Made by a program: the position numbers and the translations under genes. From Pseudomonas aylmerensis (GTDB lineage: Bacteria > Pseudomonadota > Gammaproteobacteria > Pseudomonadales > Pseudomonadaceae), in the NCBI RefSeq assembly GCF_001702265.1, contig NZ_MAUE01000002.1, positions 62,001 to 126,000 on the forward strand: 64,000 nucleotides of DNA. The letters run 5' to 3'. Of the stretch, positions 1 to 7,024 are shown one piece after another. Each line of letters starts with the position of its first letter. The stretch's first letter is position 1. The notes beneath the pieces are model-generated. The model saw nothing but the letters and a program-made list of their open reading frames with translations. It was not told the origin of the DNA and searched no databases.

Positions 1-975
1 CGGGTGTCGCTGGTGGTCTATGCCGGTGAGTCCCGCGTAGTGCTCAAGCCCACCTCCGGGCGAGACAAGGCCAAGATCCGCAACGCCATCGACCAACTCA
101 CTGCCGGCGGTGCCACGGCGGGCGCGTCCGGCATCGAACTGGCTTACCAGATGGCCCGCGAAGGGTTTATCGACAAGGGGATCAATCGCATTCTGTTGGC
201 CACCGACGGTGATTTCAACGTCGGCGTCAGCGACTTCGACAGCCTCAAGCAAATGGCCGCAGACCAGCGCAAAAGTGGCGTCTCCCTCACCACCCTCGGC
301 TTTGGCGTGGACAACTACAACGAACACCTGATGGAACAATTGGCCGATGCCGGCGACGGCAATTACGCCTACATCGACACCCTGCGCGAAGCGCGCAAGG
401 TGCTGGTCGAGCAACTCAGCTCGACCTTGGCGGTGGTGGCGCGGGATGTGAAGCTGCAGGTCGAATTCAACCCGGCGCGCGTCAGCGAGTATCGCCTTTT
501 GGGTTATGAAAATCGTGCGCTCAAGCGTGAGGATTTCAACAACGACAAGGTCGACGCCGGCGAAATCGGTGCAGGGCATACCGTCACCGCGCTGTATGAA
601 ATTGTGCCGAAGGGCGAGAAAGGCTGGTTGGAGCCGCTGCGCTACACGTCAGCGCCTGAGGTGGCGCACAACACCGGCGAGCTGGCGCTGCTGCGGGTGC
701 GCTACAAGCCGGCGGCAGGCGGGGACAGCCGGCTGATCGAACGCCCGATCGTCAACGCGTCCACTGCGGCCAGCGACGACTTGCGCTTCTCGGCGGCCGT
801 GGCGGCCTTCGCCCAACAGCTCAAGGGCGATGGCCGCTACACTGGCAGCATGAGTTTGCCGGACACCGCCGCACTGGCCCGCTCGGCGCGCGGGGATGAC
901 CCGTTCGGGTTGCGTAACGAGTTTGTACAACTGGTGGAATTGGCCCAGAGCCTCAAAGCCCCGGCCAAACAGTGA
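1..975 (+). CDS. vWA domain protein, YfbK-like, C-terminal part
   Basis: The reading frame is open from base 1, so the N-terminus lies outside the window. The visible 324 residues hold the second half of a von Willebrand factor A fold (the stretch ILLATDGDFNVG is the usual DG-containing strand and loop) followed by a C-terminal region like DUF3520 of the YfbK family. This family is usually a lipoprotein or periplasmic protein of unknown role. Only 22 bases separate its stop from the downstream ECF sigma factor, which suggests co-transcription. The family call is confident; the cellular function is not known. Confidence 0.8.
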   Translation, partial: RVSLVVYAGESRVVLKPTSGRDKAKIRNAIDQLTAGGATAGASGIELAYQMAREGFIDKGINRILLATDGDFNVGVSDFDSLKQMAADQRKSGVSLTTLGFGVDNYNEHLMEQLADAGDGNYAYIDTLREARKVLVEQLSSTLAVVARDVKLQVEFNPARVSEYRLLGYENRALKREDFNNDKVDAGEIGAGHTVTALYEIVPKGEKGWLEPLRYTSAPEVAHNTGELALLRVRYKPAAGGDSRLIERPIVNASTAASDDLRFSAAVAAFAQQLKGDGRYTGSMSLPDTAALARSARGDDPFGLRNEFVQLVELAQSLKAPAKQ

Positions 976-997
976 ATAAAGGGAGTTAGCCATCGAT

Positions 998-1570
998 ATG
1001 CCCGCTCCAAACGACCTGCCCAGCGACGAATCGCTGCTGGCCCGCTACCGAACCGGCGATGGTGCCGCGTTCGAAGCCTTGTACGCGCGGCACCGCCAAG
1101 GCCTGTATCGGTTTTTGGTGTCCCTGAGCAACAAGGCCGAACTGGCCGAGGAAATCTACCAGGAGACCTGGCTCAGCCTGATCCGCAGCAACACGCAGCC
1201 ACAAGGGAGGGCGAGTTTTCGTACCTGGCTGTTCCAGATTGCCCGCAATCGCCTGATCGATTACTGGCGCAAGCACGGTATTCACAACCCCCTGCACGAC
1301 AGCTACGACGAGCAACTGCACGCCCAGCCCGACGACAGCGCCGGGCCCGAGCAGCAACTGAGCCTGAGCCGCGACCAGGCGCGCCTCGACGCCGCGTTGC
1401 AGGCGTTGCCTGAAGACCAGCGCGAAGTCTTCCTGCTGCGCCTGCACGGCGACCTTGAGGTGCCGCAAATCGCCGCCCTCACCGGCGCCCCGCTGGAAAC
1501 CGTAAAAAGCCGCCTGCGTTACGCCCAGCAGAAACTGCGCCGCCTGCTGGCCGAGGAGATACCCGCATGA
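998..1570 (+). CDS. ECF-type RNA polymerase sigma factor
   Basis: The 190-residue protein has sigma region 2 (residues about 20-90, with AEEIYQETWLSLIR and the RTWLFQIARNRLIDYWR recognition segment) and sigma region 4 (about 130-185, with LPEDQREVFLLRLHGDLEVPQIAA... helix-turn-helix). The length is normal for an ECF factor. A purine-rich AAAGGGAG ribosome site lies about 12 bases before the ATG. The gene overlaps the next one by ATGA, so the two are translationally coupled. It should direct RNA polymerase to a small stress regulon that may include its own vWA-sigma-regulator operon; no target promoter was identified. Confidence 0.88.
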   Translation: MPAPNDLPSDESLLARYRTGDGAAFEALYARHRQGLYRFLVSLSNKAELAEEIYQETWLSLIRSNTQPQGRASFRTWLFQIARNRLIDYWRKHGIHNPLHDSYDEQLHAQPDDSAGPEQQLSLSRDQARLDAALQALPEDQREVFLLRLHGDLEVPQIAALTGAPLETVKSRLRYAQQKLRRLLAEEIPA

Positions 1571-2160
1571 CCGACTCACGACAAATGCCTGACGACGAGC
1601 TGATCCAGCATTTTCGTCAACACAGCACGGGCGAACCGCCTGCGTCCCTCGACGCCTTCATCCTCGCCACCGCCCGCCGCGAAGCCCCGGCGCCGCAGCC
1701 AAACCTGTGGCAACGCTGGCTGCAAGCCTGCCAACGCCCGCGCTGGCAGATGGCATTCGCTACCGTCGCAGGCCTCGCCCTGATGATCGGCGTGGTGATG
1801 CGCTCGCCGGTGCCGCAGCCCGAGATATCCACCGCGACCTTCTCCGGTCTTCAACAGGACACTGCACGCCCGGCGCCACAAGCGTTCTCGGCGCCTGCGC
1901 CTGCCCCCATGGCCCGCCTGGCCGTCGCCCCACCGCCCCAAGCTGAAATCGCCGGCTCATTGGCAGATGCCCCCGCCGCCAAACAACTGAGCAAGCGTGC
2001 GCCGGTGGCATTGCCATCGTTGGAACAGGGCTTGCGCGAAATCCTGCGGTTGCGCGCGGCGGGAGAAAGCAGGGCGGCGGACGAGCAACTGCTGGCGCTG
2101 CATGAGCGTTTCCCCGAGGAAGACCTGCCGGCGCGGTTGGAGGCGTTGCAGAAGCACTGA
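1567..2160 (+). CDS. Single-pass membrane protein, putative anti-sigma partner
   Basis: A 197-residue protein with a soluble N-terminal part, one hydrophobic segment near residues 58-79 and a Pro/Ala-rich C-terminal region, ending in a charged helical segment. It starts inside the sigma gene stop (ATGA overlap), the usual arrangement for a sigma/anti-sigma pair. I do not see the HxxxCxxC zinc anti-sigma motif, so assignment as an anti-sigma factor rests on topology and position only. The gene ends 7 bases before insertion-sequence debris but its frame looks intact. Confidence 0.6.
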   Translation: MTDSRQMPDDELIQHFRQHSTGEPPASLDAFILATARREAPAPQPNLWQRWLQACQRPRWQMAFATVAGLALMIGVVMRSPVPQPEISTATFSGLQQDTARPAPQAFSAPAPAPMARLAVAPPPQAEIAGSLADAPAAKQLSKRAPVALPSLEQGLREILRLRAAGESRAADEQLLALHERFPEEDLPARLEALQKH

Positions 2161-2176
2161 ATCAACATGTCTAGTC

Positions 2177-2202
2177 CTGAAATAGGTTTACACCTATTTC
2201 AG
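2177..2202. repeat. Perfect inverted repeat at likely IS end
   Basis: CTGAAATAGGT is repeated inverted as ACCTATTTCAG with a 4-base spacer. The sequence directly outside starts TGTCTAGTC at 2168, so this may be the terminal inverted repeat of the IS3-family remnant that follows. The partner end was not found. Confidence 0.5.
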
Positions 2203-2204
2203 TC

Positions 2205-2390
2205 TCAAAACGCCCGATGCACTGCATCGGGCGTTTTGTATTTCAGGGACAGGTGTGGCCGTTCCCCGTTGTAGATCAGCACCGACTCATCCACCATTTT
2301 CACTGCGTCCGCCAGATCTTTAGGGCGATACAGCAGGAGCTCGGTCTTCAAAATGCCGTTTATCCTCTCCGCCGTGTTGTCAGGTAGTCA
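2205..2390 (-). pseudogene. IS3-family transposase OrfB, C-terminal remnant
   Basis: Reading the minus strand gives about 55 residues including AERINGILKTELL, VLIYNGERPHLSL and KTPDAVH, the conserved C-terminal end of IS3/IS150-type OrfB transposases. Upstream the frame is broken by a stop (near 2387) and the DDE core is gone. The last 31 bases (2207-2237) form a 15-bp perfect hairpin, AAAACGCCCGATGCA with its complement, which could also end transcription coming from the sigma operon. This is a dead fragment that marks past insertion next to the island. Confidence 0.8.
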
Positions 2391-2497
2391 ATCTACCTCG
2401 AGCCAGTCGCATTGCATATCAGCTGTCCTCACCACCTGGTGATCAGAAATCACGCTGGTCATCTTGATTCCCTAGATGCGTAGTTGCATGGACTTGA

Positions 2498-2547
2498 CCA
2501 GTCGTTTGCATCGGATTTGACCAGCACACGGGGTGGCCTTGATCGGC
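2498..2547 (+). repeat. Inverted repeat, left copy, flanking unknown gene
   Basis: About 46 of 50 bases match the reverse complement of 3161-3209 (shared core ATCGGATTTGACCAGCACAC). Both copies can be translated as SFASDLTST-GGL when each is read in the direction toward the interior or exterior gene, which suggests fragments of the same lost coding sequence, perhaps a transposase. The copies bracket the gene at 2647-3117. Confidence 0.7.
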
Positions 2548-2646
2548 AAAAAACCGCCAGAAGCAGCCCATCGCGATCAGTAACGTTTGACGACAACGCG
2601 TCGCTCTCGCACTCTGTTTCCCCCCTATTATTCACTAGGCTTCCCT

Positions 2647-3117
2647 ATGTCATTCGCAACCGTAGTGCTGCTTGACTCCTGGCCACAGCCAAGTACGTCG
2701 CCCGAACCCATCGTGTTTGCCACGGACACGCAGCTATGTTTACGGTATTGCGCCGCAGGGGAAGAAATAGCTGTAATCCATTTTCCCCTAGTTAGGAAAA
2801 TGCAGTTCGGCTCACCAAACGACGAGGCTTTGGGCGGTCATCCGCTTATTGGGCTTGGTCTCAAGCATTACCAAATTCATCGAATAGATAATTCGCCTTG
2901 GCTAGCAGAGCTTGAGCAGAGAAACGCCATTCATCCGCGACACGATAGACAGCGGTTTCTAAAAGATGCCATCCATTATGTCTTCACGTTTCAGGACTCT
3001 ACTCTGGAATGCATCGTAATTGAGGGGCAGTTCTGGCATCCAAAAGTACAAGTCTTTACCTCGGAGCAGAACGCAAGGGATGCCTGGCGCGAACTGATAA
3101 ATGACGTGGGCGCATGA
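2647..3117 (+). CDS. Hypothetical protein of 156 residues
   Basis: I do not recognise this family. The ATG at 2647 is preferred over one at 2587 because the extra 20 residues are low-quality sequence. The protein is soluble, has no signal peptide or membrane segment, and is mixed in composition with several Trp, His and acidic residues; the C-terminal half alternates strands and helices (for example CIVIEGQFWHPKVQVF). Its base composition is lower in GC than the backbone. It lies alone between two copies of an inverted repeat (2498-2547, 3161-3209), beside IS3 debris, so it is accessory DNA. Small soluble proteins in such settings are sometimes immunity or orphan toxin-system genes, but nothing here proves it. 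Confidence 0.6.
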   Translation: MSFATVVLLDSWPQPSTSPEPIVFATDTQLCLRYCAAGEEIAVIHFPLVRKMQFGSPNDEALGGHPLIGLGLKHYQIHRIDNSPWLAELEQRNAIHPRHDRQRFLKDAIHYVFTFQDSTLECIVIEGQFWHPKVQVFTSEQNARDAWRELINDVGA

Positions 3118-3160
3118 TCTCAAAAGTCACGAGTGGATGCCCGCTTTGGGGCGACTTCTG

Positions 3161-3209
3161 CCAATCAGGCCACCCAGTGTGCTGGTCAAATCCGATGCGA
3201 ACGACTGGC
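3161..3209 (-). repeat. Inverted repeat, right copy, flanking unknown gene
   Basis: Reverse complement of this segment matches 2498-2547 with about four differences including one indel. It lies 44 bases after the stop of the unknown gene and 25 bases before the island-end direct repeat. Confidence 0.7.
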
Positions 3210-3234
3210 TGCGCTCCACCAGCGCCTTGAATTG

Positions 3235-3390
3235 TGCCGCCGTTGGCGCCTTTGCGCTTCGCAGTGGATCACACCGGTCGATCTTCTTAAGAGCGACGAT
3301 TAAAAGCCAGAAACAACAAAGCCCGCACAAGGCGGGCTTCGTTGGGGCTTCATAGACTGTCTGATACAGCCAGAAACTAGTATGTGGTGC
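3235..3390. repeat. Island-end direct repeat (att-like), distal copy
   Basis: This 156-bp segment is repeated at 14331-14486 with two differences (near 3330 and 3348). It contains a copy of the tRNA-Arg terminator hairpin and ends with TGGTGC, the complement of the tRNA 3' end GCACCA. Beyond 3390 similarity continues weakly into a damaged T-arm (CCCGGCG...TTGAAC). This fits the distal attachment site left when an element integrated at the 3' end of tRNA-Arg. Confidence 0.85.
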
Positions 3391-3499
3391 CCCGGCGTCG
3401 TTTGAACTGGGTGGTTAGAGGTCCGTATTTGCTGGGTCTTGTGGCCTCTAGTTCGGTTAGGCATACATGTGGGCATACACCGCCAAGGCTCTTGCAATC

Positions 3500-4660
3500 C
3501 TATTCACGACTTACTCTTTGCACTGCGTACGTGTGAGGGCCGTCTGGTTTTAGGAATTCCAGGAGGTCGTAAAAAGAAATGTCCACACTCCATCTTCCAG
3601 CTGCATAAGAGCTCACTTGGTATGGGGCGAATAAAAATGTGAAATGGTCTGCGCCGATTGTGAACGCGCTGAAGTTTTCCTCTGTACTCGCGGCTCCGGT
3701 GTTAAACCACTCAATCTGGTGCTGATCTGGCTTTTCACCGGTTCTCCTCCAATATTCTCTACACAACTCTGCGATACATAGCTGGCTGATGCGTTTTAAC
3801 GCAGCTTCGTGGTCACGAAAAAAATCTTCGAGACTCAAACGCAGGAGACGCTCGCGTAGGGAGAAATTGTAGGTTTCAAAATGCGAATTTGGGTGCGCGG
3901 CACCAGCCCCGTACCAACTAACTTCGTACGTCAAGCTCAACATTTCGTCGGTTGCATGTACGATCCCGAAGCCATCCCAACGCCCATTAAGCGACGTATA
4001 CCCGCCGGGCTCCGGGAATAAATCCGTTTGCTGTTCCCATGGCTTCTGTCTGGATTGAATCAGGCCTTGAGCAGCCCGTCCGCCGAAATAGAGCGATAGC
4101 TCTTCAGCAACGGCACTTAAATAGGCCGATTCAAAGCGAGGGTACTCGATCTTAATATTATGCCCGGGAGCCCCTTCCCAATAATCTTTCAGGTGTTCAG
4201 AGAAAACCTTAAATGGGCCCGCATTGGAGCCGTGCTTTATTTCTATCGACTGTTGCTCAGCTGCCAATTGGAGGGAGGCCTGAACCTGTTCCCACGCACC
4301 CGACGTGGTTAAATCGATATATTGAAGGCGTCCTGCTATATGACTAGAGACCTCACATTGCTCCAGCAATAGGGGTAAAACGTAAATATCAGTTGGCTGT
4401 TTGTACCTTAGGCGCTCTATAGCATCGTTCGCTTCTCTCTGAACGAATCCTCTTTTGTTAACGCTTTGATTGCTGAGCAGCAGCATTACAACATTGGCAT
4501 CTAGGAAGGCTTTGTCGATTTCCGCTTCCCAATTTTGCCCAGGGAGGATGTGCTTCACATCGATCCATGGAGCCATGCCATCCTGGACAAGAAGGTCGTA
4601 ATATTTCAGCGCTTGCTGCCTGTCTTCTTTGGCGTAGCTCACGAATACTTTAAGCGACAC
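3500..4660 (-). CDS. TIR domain-DUF3298 fusion protein
   Basis: A 386-residue protein starting at GTG behind an AGGGGGG ribosome site. Residues 1-140 are a TIR domain: VFVSYAKED opens strand A, PWIDVKHILPG follows, and FVQREANDA places a Glu at 76 where bacterial TIR NAD-cleaving enzymes have their catalytic Glu. Residues about 165-372 resemble DUF3298: GAGAAHPNSH at 251-260, NFSL, the acidic LEDFF segment, FAPYQVSSYAAG at 344-355 and a closing hydrophobic strand. There is no signal peptide or membrane segment, unusual since DUF3298 proteins are often exported or membrane-anchored. In a phage-defence context TIR proteins deplete NAD or make cyclic ADP-ribose signals after infection; DUF3298 would be the sensor. 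Domain calls are firm, function is inferred. It stands alone at the left end of the island. Confidence 0.85.
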   Translation of the reverse strand: MSLKVFVSYAKEDRQQALKYYDLLVQDGMAPWIDVKHILPGQNWEAEIDKAFLDANVVMLLLSNQSVNKRGFVQREANDAIERLRYKQPTDIYVLPLLLEQCEVSSHIAGRLQYIDLTTSGAWEQVQASLQLAAEQQSIEIKHGSNAGPFKVFSEHLKDYWEGAPGHNIKIEYPRFESAYLSAVAEELSLYFGGRAAQGLIQSRQKPWEQQTDLFPEPGGYTSLNGRWDGFGIVHATDEMLSLTYEVSWYGAGAAHPNSHFETYNFSLRERLLRLSLEDFFRDHEAALKRISQLCIAELCREYWRRTGEKPDQHQIEWFNTGAASTEENFSAFTIGADHFTFLFAPYQVSSYAAGRWSVDISFYDLLEFLKPDGPHTYAVQRVSRE

Positions 4661-5968
4661 GATGCCCCCCTATTTTCCGTTGTGCCCTCAATCGGGCGAT
4701 CATCTGACACTGTAGCTGCAGATTAGCATCAGGCTCTCGAGCTTAGTATGGGGGGCGTGCCTGGAGAGGTTGCCATCGGAGCCGGCGTGCGATCGTATGT
4801 TGAGACGCGGGTAGCTAGAGCTAAGAACGAGCAGATTGCGCCGGGGCCCCTGGAGCGAATTAAGTGATACGGGGCATGAAACCCGCGGGACTGAGTTAGT
4901 GGGAGGTGCTGGAAGTTACTGAAATTTCAAGCGTTGAAAATTGAAAGGATCTTGAAGAAAAAAGGGGATCCTTACCGGAACGGTAACGGACCTCGGTTTT
5001 GTTCAGGATTGTGAACGGATAGCTAGGTCAACTCAGTCAACCAGTCAACTAACTTTGGAGCCCAGCCACTAACGAGATCTGGCGGGTTCTTTGCCCCGTG
5101 TCTATCCGAAATGCCCAGGGTCCCCAACGGCTTTTCGATTCATAGGGCAAATGCACTGGTGAACGGCAGTTCACCCGGTTCACCTGTTCACTAAGCTGGG
5201 CATCTTTCCGCTGACACGATCGCGCGGGTTTCCTACCTCGTATCTAGTCTGATCATCCAGAGGCCCCTTCGTTTTGAAGTAGAAAGGCACGCCTATCACC
5301 CATGTCGCTGGAGGGGCATTTACTACTGGGGCTAGGGGATACTCTTTGAAAGTCGGTGTTACAGGTGTAACTCGTGTAAAAATGAGCATAGCATAATGAT
5401 TTTAATGAGTTTTTTATTTGTTACACGTTGGCGCTGTGTTGTCGATCTGGCGTGTTACATAGGTAATTGGTGTCACATGGAGATGGCCTACGAGGGCGGG
5501 GTGCATGTTGCCGGTCCGTTCATACGTACTTATAGCGTCGTTATACCGTTGTCCTCTCTGACCTAGCTCGCTACGGTTGGAGGGAGCTGACTGATTGGCG
5601 TCTAAGAGCATGAATTCAATACCAGCAAGCACGTCATCGACTAAGATAGACCTGCTTCAATGCCCCCTCCCGAGGCAAGCGTGAGACCCATTTCAGGCTC
5701 TTCAATGACGCCTGCAGTGCTCGGGCTAGATAGGATCTTACTGGCCCTGAGCGCTTAATGCTCACTAGCTGTTGCTTACTCAGAAAGCGTACGTTGTAGG
5801 GCTGGACTGCTCCCAAATCATTCATGGCCGGCTTTTTCGGCGGATATAGCTCACATTAGAGCGTTGGAGAGCTTTATCTGACGACCGTGAGTAGGCTCGG
5901 GATAGATGATCGTCTAGACTGCTGATTGAATCCAAGCAGCCCATAGACAGGACAGGGAAGACGCTTCT
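4661..5968. other. 1.3-kb gap without a convincing gene
   Basis: No frame shows a good start, ribosome site and protein-like composition. Several short repeated words occur: GTTCAC repeats near 5160-5190 (AGTTCACCCGGTTCACCTG), GTCAAC/GTCAACT near 5027-5048, and TGTTACA/TGTAAC words between 5350 and 5480. Weak minus-strand frames at 5180-5389 and 5414-5632 hold VTPVTP- and HVTPITYVT-like peptides of the kind sometimes seen near decayed phage-type replication genes; I do not call them. It may hold the promoters of the divergent TIR and ietA genes and the remains of lost mobile-element genes. Confidence 0.5.
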
Positions 5969-6994
5969 ATGGCTACGGCCCGACAAATTATCGCACTGCT
6001 CAGCAGCCACAATCAGGGGGACGAGGAGCAGTTTCTCTCGATCGCTCTCCAGGTTGCAGCTGCGGAAGCGCGTCGTGGCCGTCAGGAAGTCGCTGACGAG
6101 TTGAAGACGCTCGTTGATACCGCACGCAAACGAAAAACGTCAATCCGAAGTGTTTCCGGTCGTTTGGGGGGCGAAGTTGCGATTCCCATTTCAAAACCTC
6201 GGGGCGATCTCGAGAACCTTCTATCTGTTTCGTATCCCAAGGCACAAATTCAAGACTTGATCTTGCAAGACTCTATGCGGGATCGGCTAAAACGTTTGAT
6301 TCATCAGCAAAGGCAGCGCGACCGACTGCGGCATCACGGTCTTTCACCTAGCTCTCGTTTGTTACTCGTAGGGCCGCCCGGGTCTGGTAAAACATTAACC
6401 GCTTCGATCTTAGCTGGTGAGCTGCAACTGCCCCTGTTCACTATCCGCCTCGAAACGGTTATCACACGATACATGGGTGAGACCGCTTCTAAATTAAGGT
6501 TGATTTTCGATCAAATTGCATCTGTTCGTGCCGTTTATTTATTTGATGAATTTGATGCCATTGGCGGGCGGCGCAATGCAGACAATGATGTTGGAGAAAT
6601 GCGACGGGTATTGAACTCCTTTCTACAGTTTCTCGAGGAGTCAAATAGTACGGATAGCCTCGTTGTTGCTACAACTAACCACCCAGAGCTCTTAGATCGC
6701 GCACTGTTTCGTAGATTTGACGATATCCTAGAGTACGAACTTCCCGATTCCGAGGGCATCAAAGCAGTATTAAGTTCATTTTTATGCCCCTATCTGCCCA
6801 AGCGCTTTTCCTGGGGGAAAATTGTTGATGCTGCTGTAGGCTTAAGTCAGGCCGAACTTAGCAGGGCCGCAAGTGAAGTTATAAAAGAGATGATTCTCGG
6901 TGATGTGAAACAGATTGCAGTCGATGTGATAATAAGAGCTCTTAAAGAGCGCCATGCTCTTAGGGAAGCTATGTCGGGGTTATCCCAAAACTAG
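5969..6994 (+). CDS. ietA: AAA+ ATPase, IetA-like defence component
   Basis: A 341-residue cytosolic AAA+ ATPase. An alpha-helical N-terminal region of about 125 residues precedes the P-loop GPPGSGKT at 135-142, Walker B YLFDEFDAI, sensor-1 ATTNHPE and the arginine-finger segment FRRFDD; the lid lies at about 270-330. The core is of the 26S-proteasome/FtsH/spastin type. The subtilase gene follows after 30 bases with its own ribosome site, so the two form an operon. An AAA ATPase plus subtilisin-like protease is the architecture of ietAS, described as an anti-phage system (Gao_Iet). The ATPase probably senses or remodels a target and controls the protease. The ietA symbol rests on architecture and gene order, not a database search. 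Confidence 0.75.
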   Translation: MATARQIIALLSSHNQGDEEQFLSIALQVAAAEARRGRQEVADELKTLVDTARKRKTSIRSVSGRLGGEVAIPISKPRGDLENLLSVSYPKAQIQDLILQDSMRDRLKRLIHQQRQRDRLRHHGLSPSSRLLLVGPPGSGKTLTASILAGELQLPLFTIRLETVITRYMGETASKLRLIFDQIASVRAVYLFDEFDAIGGRRNADNDVGEMRRVLNSFLQFLEESNSTDSLVVATTNHPELLDRALFRRFDDILEYELPDSEGIKAVLSSFLCPYLPKRFSWGKIVDAAVGLSQAELSRAASEVIKEMILGDVKQIAVDVIIRALKERHALREAMSGLSQN

Positions 6995-7024
6995 GTAGTA
7001 AGCGTAGGCAGGAGCCGTAGAACT

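Noticed and set aside
3439..3642. Short plus-strand frame at the left island end
   Set aside because: It overlaps the TIR gene antisense and its peptide has no recognisable features.
5180..5632. Two minus-strand frames with VTPVTP- and HVTPITYVT-like peptides
   Set aside because: No ribosome site, poor composition and no partner genes; at most relics of phage-type DNA.
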